From the NCBI GenBank assembly GCA_017533825.1, contig JAFWIE010000062.1, positions 1 through 32,846 of the forward strand: a DNA stretch of 32,846 bases, read 5' to 3'. The position numbers were made by a program, and so were the translations under genes. The DNA comes from Atopobiaceae bacterium (lineage in GTDB: Bacteria > Actinomycetota > Coriobacteriia > Coriobacteriales > Atopobiaceae). This document shows positions 22,858-31,300 of this stretch, piece after piece; positions within the stretch are counted from its first letter, which is position 1, and each line of letters opens with the position of its first letter. Below the pieces are notes generated by a model. That model was given only the letters and a program-made list of their open reading frames with translations. It was not told where the DNA came from and did no database searches.

Positions 22858-24012
22858 TTAGACGCGTCTCTGTCGAGCGATCTCGATGGCCGAGCTCGCG
22901 CTTTCCGGGCGTCTGACGTAGTCCGCGAGGTAAGGAACACAAAACATGACCTGGCCTCGCGCTGGCGCAGCAATGGTGCCATTGTCTATGAGGCGGGAGC
23001 GGGCGCGGCTCAGTCTGCGGCTCTCCACGCCCAGCGTTTGGGCTATCACACCGGTAGCCGCGAGCCGTTCTTCGTCCAGGCATTCGCTCATAGCTCGCAG
23101 GTACTTGAGTTCCAAATCGGACAGCTCGTCGACGAGCGGCTTGAGTGCGCGACGCTCGTACGCACGGACCGCCATCGGCACCACCTCATCCACGTCCCGC
23201 CGGTTCACGACGTGGCGTCCGTCCCAGTCACGCTCGTCCACATGGGTGACGAGGTGGTATCCCAAAAGCTGCATGAGATAGGGGTGCCCGTAGCTCGCCT
23301 CGTTGAGGGCGTCCGCCTCCTCCCTGTGAACGGACAGGCCCTCAACGTATGCGAATGCATCCGCGAATGCGCCTTCTGCCTCCTCCCACGTGAAGAGGCC
23401 GATCTCTTCGTGGGAGGCGCGGCGCAGGTACGTGCATCCGTCGTGGTGGATTATCTTGCCGTGCGCGTAGGGCAGTCCCGCGACGGCCAGCATGATGTCG
23501 TGACCTTTGCGCGAGGCCATTTGGAAGGCGTTGCAGATGGCTGACACATCGTCCAGGGGCACTTTCTGCACCTCGTCAAGTGTGACCAGCATGCCCTTAT
23601 TTGCTCGCCCGCACGCTTCGACGAGCAGGGCCGGGAGGCTCTCCCTGCCGTAGTGCGTCGTTGTGGAGACCGACCCTGCGCTTAGGCTGCCGCCCGTTCC
23701 GAGAATGCTTATGCTGGCCTGCGGACTCACCGTGGTCGTGGTCTCGCTGTGGCCGACTAGGGCCTGTATGAGTTGTGCGACGGTGTCGTCGGGACCGAGG
23801 TCTACGACGACGCGTCCCTCGCGCGATGCCCGCGTTGACAGCTGTTCGAGCAGGGCAGTCTTGCCGCAGCCCCTCGTGCCCGTGAAGAAGAGGGCGCGGT
23901 CCTCGCTTCCCCGGTCCCTCATGGCGAGGTCGAACCGTCGCAGCACGTCCTTCCTGCCGAAGAAGAAGTCCGGCTTCCCGCCGAATATGGGCGAAAACGG
24001 ATTGTTGAGCAT
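22858..24012 (-). CDS. AAA-family ATP-binding protein (Orc1/Cdc6- or AAA_16-like)
   Basis: 384 aa from the ATG at 24012, which follows TTGGAGAGAC; a longer frame to 24150 lacks a start signal. The protein begins MLNNPFSPIFGG, a frequent opening of this family. FFGRKDVL marks the start of the ATPase; Walker A is GTRGCGKTALL near residue 44-54 and Walker B LVTLDEVQ near 144-151. ASYGHPYLMQLLGYH marks the lid region. The C-terminal ~100 residues look like a winged helix (LAATGVIAQTLGVESRRLSR). Such proteins are common, patchy, multicopy ATPases of unclear role in host-associated bacteria and archaea. The decayed copy at 18583-19060 and flanking repeats suggest it moved or was duplicated as a cassette. 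Confidence 0.8.
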   Translation of the reverse strand: MLNNPFSPIFGGKPDFFFGRKDVLRRFDLAMRDRGSEDRALFFTGTRGCGKTALLEQLSTRASREGRVVVDLGPDDTVAQLIQALVGHSETTTTVSPQASISILGTGGSLSAGSVSTTTHYGRESLPALLVEACGRANKGMLVTLDEVQKVPLDDVSAICNAFQMASRKGHDIMLAVAGLPYAHGKIIHHDGCTYLRRASHEEIGLFTWEEAEGAFADAFAYVEGLSVHREEADALNEASYGHPYLMQLLGYHLVTHVDERDWDGRHVVNRRDVDEVVPMAVRAYERRALKPLVDELSDLELKYLRAMSECLDEERLAATGVIAQTLGVESRRLSRARSRLIDNGTIAAPARGQVMFCVPYLADYVRRPESASSAIEIARQRRV

Positions 24013-24138
24013 GTCTCTCCAATGCGCGTAGTTTTTTCTGCAAATGTACTCTAATTCTGCGTAATCTGCAAATCTGCAACAGAAGAAGAAATCTGCGAGG
24101 GAATGTGGGATGCTCCCTCGGGCGCCTAGACTCGCGAA

Positions 24139-24210
24139 ATTACCGACCATGGGACTCAGGATGTGGCTGTTCCTGCGGTTTTGCCCCGCGCGCCGCCCAT
24201 AGTCGGTAAT
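24139..24210. repeat. Palindromic element, short form (S4), collapsed pair
   Basis: ATTACCGACCATGGGACTCAG to GTCGGTAAT, about 72 bp. Its left end matches that of a long form and the rest a short form, as if an L-S pair had recombined between the left ends. It lies upstream of the ATPase gene at the same place as the L-S pair upstream of the pseudogene copy. Confidence 0.88.
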
Positions 24211-24471
24211 TCGGAGTCGGAGAGCCCGAGGTATGCAACGCTCGACGGGCGCCCAAGCTCGGGCAGATGCGGAGGGGCTTCTGGGCTAGGCGATATGTTG
24301 GCGGGGCGCGCTCTATGGACGGCGCTCGATTTGGCCCGAGCGAGATTCTCTTTCGCCGCGCGGCTCCCGCTCGGAACCCGAGAAGCCCCCGAATTCCATA
24401 CGATCGGCGGAGGGACGCGAAGCACACCCCGTCTCGTCAATATTGAACGAAAAACCCGTCCCCTGTTCCAT
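24211..24471. repeat. Intergenic repeat block with CCCGTCCCCTGTTCCA motif, copy 3
   Basis: Matches 19284-19563 along its length (GAGCCCGAGGTATGCAAC, GGGCTAGGCGATATGTTGG, GATTTGGCCCGAGCGAGA), with small insertions and deletions. No gene is present. The matching order (ATPase gene, palindromic element, this block) at both places shows one duplicated segment of well over 1 kb. Confidence 0.85.
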
Positions 24472-24526
24472 GGCGCGCCGGTCGGCGAGGGCGCCCGGAG
24501 TTGCGCATGGCGCCCGGGCTCGCGCA

Positions 24527-24618
24527 ATTACCGACCACGGGCGCGACGAGCGGTTAAATGCTATATATCCGCAGGTAAGAGGGGCATGCATATATGCCAT
24601 AGGTCCATGGTCGGTAAT
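24527..24618. repeat. Palindromic element, long form (L3)
   Basis: ATTACCGACCACGGGC to GGTCGGTAAT, about 92 bp. The interior matches L2 at 19108 (GGTTAAATGCTATATAT, GAGGGGCATGCATATATG). Joined to a short form by 11 bp (AACGACTGGGT). Confidence 0.9.
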
Positions 24619-24629
24619 AACGACTGGGT

Positions 24630-24702
24630 ATTTACCGACGACAGGCCTCGGGGCGTGCCCAGTCCTGCGGTTTTGTCCCGCGCGCTGCCTGTGGTCGGTA
24701 AC
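24630..24702. repeat. Palindromic element, short form (S5)
   Basis: ATTTACCGACGACAGG to CCTGTGGTCGGTAA, about 73 bp, with a compensating change: both ends carry the altered ACAGG/CCTGT, keeping the stem paired. The core is CCTGCGGTTTTGTCCCG. Confidence 0.88.
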
Positions 24703-24750
24703 CCGTACGGGGCAAGTTCCGGGCCAGGGGGCCAAGGCAGTCGTCCCAGC

Positions 24751-25157
24751 TCACACCCGCGCGTAGTAGTCCTCCAGGTCGGCGCGTATCTGGGCGCGGA
24801 CGCGCTCCCAGTCGCCGTCGGACATGCGCGCGAGGAGGGCGTGGTTGTGCGACACCTCCCCGAGGTCGCGCGAGTAGTACATGAAGCGCTTGCGCTCGAA
24901 CTTCTCGAAGGGGTTTCTCAGCATGGAGTCGCGCACGGCGCGCCGGTCTGCGAGGAACTCCTCCGTGTAGGGGCAGCTCGGCCGGTCGACGGGGAGCCCC
25001 CGCGCGAGGCGGTCCCGGTAGAAGTCCGCGTAGCCGTCGAGCACGTGTCTATGGGCGCCGAGCCGGTGCGCGGGTCCACGTGGTCGAGGAACGAGAGCAG
25101 GAACGGCATCTTGTACGTGAGCGAGTAGTCGCGCTCCTCGAGGAAGGTTCGGTGGGA
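24751..25157 (-). pseudogene. Tail fragment 3 (longest) of an unrecognised protein
   Basis: The minus strand reads RTFLEERDYSLTYKMPFLL, SFLDHVDPRTGSA, then (after a frameshift near 25053) RHVLDGYADFYRDRLARGL, SCPYTEEFLADRRAVRDSM, LRNPFEKFERKRFMYYSRD, DWERVRAQIRADLEDYYA, RV, stop. About 135 residues are recoverable. The pattern looks like the C-terminus of a large defence- or helicase-type protein, but I cannot name the family. No start lies upstream, where the surface-protein promoter begins. Two shorter copies are at 22389 and 21620. Confidence 0.6.
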
Positions 25158-25240
25158 GTGCGCTTGATTGCGTCTCTCGTGACATTCTGGGATTGAAGCT
25201 CGCGAGTGTAAGAGACGACAGGCTCACCGCTCTTACATAC

Positions 25241-25269
25241 TTGCCGGAGTAGTGTTCAGCTAATATAAT
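25241..25269 (+). promoter_or_regulatory. Promoter of the surface protein gene
   Basis: TTGCCG (25241-25246), 17-bp spacer, consensus TATAAT (25264-25269), 41 bp before the ATG at 25311. This is the best sigma-70-like promoter in the window. Confidence 0.7.
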
Positions 25270-25310
25270 TCGAGCTGTCATTGGCAAAATGCAGACGACA
25301 GGAGGTCGAC

Positions 25311-27338
25311 ATGTTTCACCTTCAACAAGCTCGCAAGATTCTGACCAGCTTTACGACACTTTCGCTTGTGCTGGCGATTGCTCCTGCCCAAGGTATTGCC
25401 GAAGCTAGTATAGATAATTCCGTCGTTGAGAGCGCTGTTCAAACCACAGCAAACGAGCTCGCAAACGATCTGTACGAGAGTTCGAAGAGCGAAAACGAAA
25501 TGACAATCGGAATGGCGGATGACACTGCGATTGTGGATTCTGTATTACCCGAGAGTGGTTCTCGGGAAAGTGAGCAAGCAGACTTGCTTGAATCTGACCT
25601 CGACGAATCTGTTGAAGTCCCTGATGAGGATGAAGATGTCGTTGGCACAGAAGAACCGACTGATGATGTCTTTGGCGAGTTGAATGCTGATATCGAACAA
25701 AATGATGCCGACCCAATCGAAAAAGTAGACGAGAATCCCAGCATGGATAATGTCGAACTCGTCACGTGCAGTTCGGTGAGAGCTGAGCTGGGATACGCTC
25801 TGCTGACGGCTGATGGCGAACTATGGACGTGCGATAGCACTGGTCAGGCTGTGAGCAACAAGTGGACTGTTGACCAGAAGCATGCAGTGACGAAATTGTA
25901 CGTTGCCGCTGACGCACAGAGCGTTCCAGATAAGGTGCTCTCGCAATACAAGTCTTCAGGAAACACCTCGTTTTACTCAGTTGCCATACAACTTGAAGCC
26001 CTGCGAACCGTAGAATTCCTGCTCGATGATGACGGTCACTCTGCAGTGCAGTCTATCGGAAAGAGTTCTTTCAGTCGTCTCCCCCTCGAACAGATTGTCA
26101 ACCTTGACCGTACCAGGATCAGGTCAATTGGAGATTCCGCTTTTTACAGCTGTACAAGGTTGGAATCCATCTCATTTCCGGAGTCCCTATCGGAAATCGG
26201 CAAGTATGCATTCGAAGACTGTTCGCTGCTTAATGAAGTGCGCCTCCCCGCATCGATCAGAGCCTTAGAGTATCGCTCCTTCGATGGATGCACGTCTCTA
26301 GAAGAGCTGTGGATTAATTCTTCCACACTGCCGTTATTGGGGGGCAGTACATTTAACGACACGCCGATAGCAAAGGGATACTCGGCATCGGGAGTGACGC
26401 CAATGATATATGCGTCGGCGCATGCTCTGTGGAATATCAGAGGCGTTGACGGTGATGATGGCTGGTCCGAACTCGAAGCTGCGATGTCAGCCATTGGAGG
26501 AACGCAGATTGCCTTGTCTGCGGCAAAGATCTCTGGTATTGTCGCAAAGAGCTGGAATGGATTCGCTCAGACCCAGTCTCCGGTTCTTCGTATGGACGGC
26601 AAAGAGCTCGTGCGGGGTATGGACTACTCGATATCCTACGCAGACAATGTGAAGGTCGGAACCGCGACGATGACTCTTGTGGGAAGAGGTCTCTTCAGTG
26701 GCGCAAAGTCTGTCTCTTTTGCCATTAAAAAGGCGGTCAATTCCTTGACTGTATCCGCAAAAACGACGAGCGTTACCATTACGTACAATGCGAACAAGCC
26801 AACTACGACAGTATCCAACATCTCCATCTCCAAAGCTCATGGTGCCATTAGCTATACTAATGCTTCGGCAAATGCTACGGCCAAGAAGTTTTCTGTGGGC
26901 AAGTCAACTGGCAAGGTTAATGTGCCTAAAGGGACCAAGCCCGGTACTTACCTTGTAAAGATTCGCGTATCCGCTGCTGGAGATGCTAGTCACAAGCTCG
27001 GGTCCAAGACCGTTTCGTACAAAATAGTCGTCACCAAAGCCAAGCAGCCCATGAAGTTGAAGGCCGTTCAAAAATCTATCAAGTCTTCGACATTGAGGGC
27101 AAAGGCTGTTACAGTGGTGGCACCGTTCAAATTCGTTACTAAAGCCAAGGGAAAGGTAGCATACGGGAAAGTCTCCGGTGCGCGCTGTCTTACAGTCAAC
27201 AAGAAGACCGGAAAGGTGACGGTCAAAAGAGGAACGAAAAAGGGTGCTTACAAGGTTAAGATTAAGGTTTCCGCAAAAGGTGATGTGTGCTTTAAGGCGG
27301 GGGCCAAGAGCATAACCTGCGTGATAGTAGTCAAATAG
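25311..27338 (+). CDS. BspA-like leucine-rich repeat surface protein
   Basis: 675 aa; the ATG at 25311 follows ACAGGAGG. A Sec signal peptide (about 1-31: basic start, hydrophobic core, ending near GIAEA) predicts export. Next comes an acidic segment rich in Glu/Asp/Ser (about 50-145), then BspA-type LRR_5 repeats at about 245-345 (IGDSAFYSCTRLESISFPES, IGKYAFEDCSLLNEVRLPA, YRSFDGCTSLEELWI). The C-terminal ~300 residues are Lys/Val/Thr-rich beta-repeats (VSNISISKAHG, KSTGKVNVPKGTKPGTYLV, KKTGKVTVKRGTKKGAYKV), a repeat type common in Coriobacteria surface proteins. No LPxTG anchor is seen. The gene is lower in GC than its neighbours, suggesting transfer. An adhesin-like role is inferred. Confidence 0.85.
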   Translation: MFHLQQARKILTSFTTLSLVLAIAPAQGIAEASIDNSVVESAVQTTANELANDLYESSKSENEMTIGMADDTAIVDSVLPESGSRESEQADLLESDLDESVEVPDEDEDVVGTEEPTDDVFGELNADIEQNDADPIEKVDENPSMDNVELVTCSSVRAELGYALLTADGELWTCDSTGQAVSNKWTVDQKHAVTKLYVAADAQSVPDKVLSQYKSSGNTSFYSVAIQLEALRTVEFLLDDDGHSAVQSIGKSSFSRLPLEQIVNLDRTRIRSIGDSAFYSCTRLESISFPESLSEIGKYAFEDCSLLNEVRLPASIRALEYRSFDGCTSLEELWINSSTLPLLGGSTFNDTPIAKGYSASGVTPMIYASAHALWNIRGVDGDDGWSELEAAMSAIGGTQIALSAAKISGIVAKSWNGFAQTQSPVLRMDGKELVRGMDYSISYADNVKVGTATMTLVGRGLFSGAKSVSFAIKKAVNSLTVSAKTTSVTITYNANKPTTTVSNISISKAHGAISYTNASANATAKKFSVGKSTGKVNVPKGTKPGTYLVKIRVSAAGDASHKLGSKTVSYKIVVTKAKQPMKLKAVQKSIKSSTLRAKAVTVVAPFKFVTKAKGKVAYGKVSGARCLTVNKKTGKVTVKRGTKKGAYKVKIKVSAKGDVCFKAGAKSITCVIVVK

Positions 27339-27347
27339 GTACTGGCC

Positions 27348-27372
27348 GGCGATGGGACACGATCTCATCGCC
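27348..27372. terminator. Hairpin after the surface protein gene
   Basis: GGCGATG pairs with CATCGCC around an 11-base loop, 10 bp after the stop codon at 27338. No T run follows. Probable transcript end, weak evidence. Confidence 0.45.
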
Positions 27373-27389
27373 CCAGACCGAGCTGGCTT

Positions 27390-27530
27390 TCATGCAAGCG
27401 ATTCCGCTTTCTGTCCAACGACTCGTCGTCGTGCACGGGGGATTTGCAGGTGCTCCCGCGTAGCCGCCACGTCCTCGGGGCTGAAGAGGCGCACCGTCCT
27501 GCTGCAGATTCGCGCGCAATGTGTCCGGTA
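27390..27530 (-). pseudogene. Small helix-turn-helix remnant
   Basis: The minus strand reads RTVRLFSPEDVAATREHL, then RARRRVVGQKAESLA and stop (27390). The RLFSPEDVAA phrase resembles the recognition segment of MerR/excisionase-like proteins. No start codon with a ribosome binding site is seen. Remnant or noise. Confidence 0.3.
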
Positions 27531-27539
27531 CACCCACGA

Positions 27540-27737
27540 ATGAGTGCACCGGCTATATCGTTCAAGTCACCGTCGGTAACACCAACGTTACCGCCTGCCT
27601 CCAGGGCCTCCCGCCTCTTCTTCGTCCTCTCCCTCATGTTCACGTCTCCCATCTGTATCCGGAGCGTATCTCCCCGTAATGCCCTTTGCCAGCAGCTCCA
27701 GGACCAGCTTGGCCCTTATCCACTTCGCCATTTGCAT
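27540..27737 (-). pseudogene. Possible IS21-type transposase (IstA) N-terminal remnant
   Basis: A good GAGGAAGTG site precedes the ATG at 27737, then MQMAKWIRAKLVLELLAKG follows. After frame changes, REIRSGYR, then MGDVNMRERTKKRREALEA and VTDGDLNDIAGAL can be read. Stitched together this resembles the N-terminal helix-turn-helix of IstA-like transposases. At least two frameshifts are needed, and nothing of the catalytic domain remains. Confidence 0.35.
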
Positions 27738-27821
27738 CACTTCCTCTCTTTGTCCGAATGGCGAATGGGACAAGTCTAGGAAGCGGTCGCGATGGCGAGA
27801 CCGGGCCCGATGGGCAGCTGG

Positions 27822-28088
27822 TCACATGTATGAGATTGGGTGGTCACATGTTTGGTATCGGTGGTCGCTCACGGCGCGAATAATCATCCTGCTTCCGAAT
27901 GGGAACGAGACGGTCGGGGTGACGCGCCCCTTCCGAATCCAGGAGTTGATCGTGCCCGTGTTCACGAAGTAGTCCCGTGCCACCTGCTCAACGCCGTAGG
28001 GAGGTGGCTGCGTGGGGGACGGAACACCTCGGCACGCGCGGAGCCGACGGGAAGGAAGAGTCCAGCCGTCGGTCACCCTGCCATGCAT
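27822..28088 (-). CDS. Short excisionase-like helix-turn-helix ORF or remnant
   Basis: 88-codon frame; the credible part is the last ~55 residues: VEQVARDYFVNTGTINSWI, RKGRVTPTVSFPFGSRMII. The pattern (VAxxFxVxxxTIxxWIRxG) is that of helix-turn-helix 17/excisionase DNA-binding proteins. The N-terminal part is Pro/Arg-rich and probably not coding; no ribosome binding site is seen at the ATG. It may be part of a vanished mobile element together with the remnants to the left. Confidence 0.35.
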   Translation of the reverse strand: MHGRVTDGWTLPSRRLRACRGVPSPTQPPPYGVEQVARDYFVNTGTINSWIRKGRVTPTVSFPFGSRMIIRAVSDHRYQTCDHPISYM

Positions 28089-28377
28089 ACTATCCTAACT
28101 TCATGGAGCTGGGTCGATTCAGCCGCGCCGACTTGCGCTTGCGCTGCACCCCTTTGCCGTGACGTGATGGTCGGTTGTGTTCTGGACCGGGGCGGTGTGA
28201 ACGTCATGGATTGGGCTGGCGCGTGTTCGCGAGACTCCTGACTAGGATTCTCCTGCCCTGTGGGTTTTCGGAGCCGAGAGGAGCTTCTCTCGGCGGCTGT
28301 AGCCGTATGCAAAAGCATTGGTCTCCACCCTCAGGCTCAGCATCCCTTCGAGGACACAATAATGCGCGGCATCCCAA
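28089..28377. other. Intergenic stretch with an 8-bp hairpin
   Basis: No supported gene. GCCGAGAG-GAGCTT-CTCTCGGC (28273-28294) is a perfect 8-bp stem located about 85 bp after the stop of the minus-strand ATPase gene, without a T run on the minus strand. It could mark that transcript's end. Confidence 0.45.
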
Positions 28378-31300
28378 TCAGAAATCGAACTGCAGGTTCT
28401 CAAATTGTCGCGTAGCCCTGAAGGCGTCGATAATTGCGTCCGCGCTGTATTGGTCTGACTCGTCAACCTGCACTCTCACGGCATCCGGCATGCCACGCAT
28501 GCTCTTGTTCTTGCTTGGAAGTCGATACAGCGTGAACGTGACATCGCCAATGGCATATGCCGATCGCAACTCCCTCCCCGCAACCGTAATCAGCTGCATG
28601 TGCGTCTGATCGGCAACGGACTTAATGTCCAGGATGATCTTGGAACTCGATATCTTTCCAAACTGATTCTCTAGTGCGACAAACAGCGAGTTCTCGGAAC
28701 TGAGCGACCCCACACTACCTAGATATCGCAGCAATGCCAAGAACGCCAGAACATAGCCGGCGCTCTTTTGGCCTGTGCTACCGCTGCCCGTCACATCGCG
28801 TGCGCTCTCGTAACTCAGTCCCTTGCCACCGCGGATGACGGGATACCTCACCTCGACCGAGCGATCGTCCAGCATCACATACACAAGCTCATGTGGCTCA
28901 AGCCATACTTTTGCCCTCTCCGCACGCGTGGCATCTTCTTGCGATGGCAGCTCCTCCATGAGCAGCTTGCGGACATAGCGCTCCAACCGACTTGTCGCAA
29001 CCTCGTCCCGCTGTATCGCCGTATAAAACTGCGTTTTGCCCCTCGAACGAAAGTCGATAGTCCGCTGAAGGTTCTTTCCCGTAATGTTCACGCGCGATAT
29101 CATAACGAGCTGGTGCAATTCCTCAAGAAGCTGATACCCTTCCTTCACTGCCCGCTCGACCAAATCGTCAACCGACTCATTCGTTGCCCTAAGCTTGTTT
29201 TGCAGCGTCGCGGCCATAGTATTGAACTGCATCGATTGATCCTCGAGACCGCTCTTTACGCGCATCATGCTCTCGTAGCTTGTGCACGTGCTCATAACGG
29301 ACTCGGCCGACTCCTTCGTACCACGAGCCGCAGAAATCTCCTTCGTGCGTCTAACCGCCTCTATGGCCTTAGACTTACTTCTTTCAAGCGAGGACTTCGC
29401 TTCCTTTATGGCATCGCAACACGACTCCTCGACCCTTTTCAGCTCAGTGACGTATGCATCCCACGCATCGAGGCTCACCAAATCGAGGGCACTGGCAGAC
29501 TCCTTCGCCCGATACCTATCATCTAAAGCCAGGCGAATTGCGATGCGATCCAATTGAGACTGCAAGACCACCATATGCTCCTTCTCATGACGAGCGCGAC
29601 GTAGGTCCCCTGAATCGCGTTCCTCATCCGCATCTATAGCCGCTCTAGTCGCTTGATAGTCGTACCCATCCGGTATTTCTAGCGGCACATGTAGCCCAAG
29701 TTGTTCCAGTTGCAAGAAGAGCTCGTTAAGCCGTTCTTCCGAAAGACTCCTCCGATTATCTGCTTCTTGATAGGCGTGGCGTGCTGCATCGCGTTCATTC
29801 CGAGTACGCGACTTCTCTTTAGAGAGCCTGTGCCTATCCACATCATCGCGAGGCATCCAAGCTTTGATATCCTTCATCACGATGCTCACACCATCCGCTC
29901 GATCATCGCGAAGAATTTGTTGCCAACGCTCCTCTCCGTCACGCTGTCTCCTTAGGCTATCGAGCTCGGTCTGTGCTATTTCGAGATTTCTGTCATGACG
30001 GGCAATAATATCCTTAAGCGTATTAATGGATGTCTCCAGCTCGCCAGGCGTACAGGCCTGTTCCTCACTTCTCCCATCTGTCTTATGCACCGCTTCTTCT
30101 ACATCAGCTGCTGACAATCCCTCGAGAGTGCTTCGCAGTGTATCGACCACATCTTTCTCTCGTTGTGTCCTGTCAAACTCAATCTGGGCTTGATTTTCTG
30201 TGGAGCGTGCATTCTCCCACTCAGTGAATGCGTGCTCTTTCTGTCTCTCCGTCTCCCGATAGGCTCGTTCTGCCTTGTCGAATAACTCCTTTGTCCGAAT
30301 GCATGTCTCGTTTTGCTCTCTCGCTAATACAAGGTCATCATGCGTTTCCCGCGCTCGGCGTTCTGCGATTTCGGCATTCGCAACCGCATGCTCGAGCTGG
30401 TCGAGCTGCTCGCGAAGGGCGGCGAGCTTCTCCTCGCATTGGCGTACATGCGCTTCCGCTTCCTCATGAGCTTTCCTTGATGACTCTTCCCGCATCCTCA
30501 CGTTTGCGACCGTCGCACCCTCCCCCATGCTGATAGACTCGAAGAACGACGCGAGCTCGACCACTGCATCACATGCCGCATCCAGCTTCTGGATGATTTG
30601 TTGCTGCTCCTCAGCCCGAGCGCTCGCGTCCGCAAGCTCATTCTGAACTCCTCTTTCATATGCAATGGGATCATCAAGATACGCCTGCTCAATAGTGTGG
30701 AGCGCGTGCACCAGCTCCTTTGCCTCGTTTGCTGGGTCCTCCGCATCGTCATTCATGAACTCATACACGTCCGCTTGGCGCATGTAGAACACAGGATGTC
30801 CCAACTCAGACAGCTCGTCTTCGCCCGCAAGCTGGGACAGCGTCGCACTGGTTCGGTCGTCAGCAACAAGGACATGCGCAAGCCACGGTCTTGCTTCGAA
30901 CAAAGAGCTTCTTTCAGCCGGAGTGATTCCCTCAAAGCTCGCAAGAGTCTTCGCTTCGATCGCATGTTGGTCCAGCCACCTACGAAGCTGGTCAGACATG
31001 TCCAATCGACCCGACCCCAAAGCATCGAGACGCCGCTGAAGCATCGCTGCCCGCTCACGGGCACTCCGCTCCTCATGTGCCGCGTCTCTTTGAAGCGCCT
31101 TCGCATGCTCACGCGCTTCGGCTATCCTGCCCACGGCAACAAGCTCAACAGGCTCCTCCCATAGCGAAAGGGCATCACGGACCCGTGTGTCCAGCTCGTT
31201 GGCACGCGCGAGGTTACCCTCCCATGTCTTTGCATCCGCCTGTTTTTTCGCGAGGTCTACCTGTGCGCTCTCCAGCGCGCTGCGTGCGGTTTCGAAATCC

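Noticed and set aside
15678..24702. Palindromic elements as integron attC sites separating gene cassettes
   Set aside because: Size and position between truncated genes fit, but the ends are TTACCGAC/GTCGGTAA, not the RYYYAAC/GTTRRRY boxes, the enclosed genes have their own promoters and both orientations, and no integron integrase is present.
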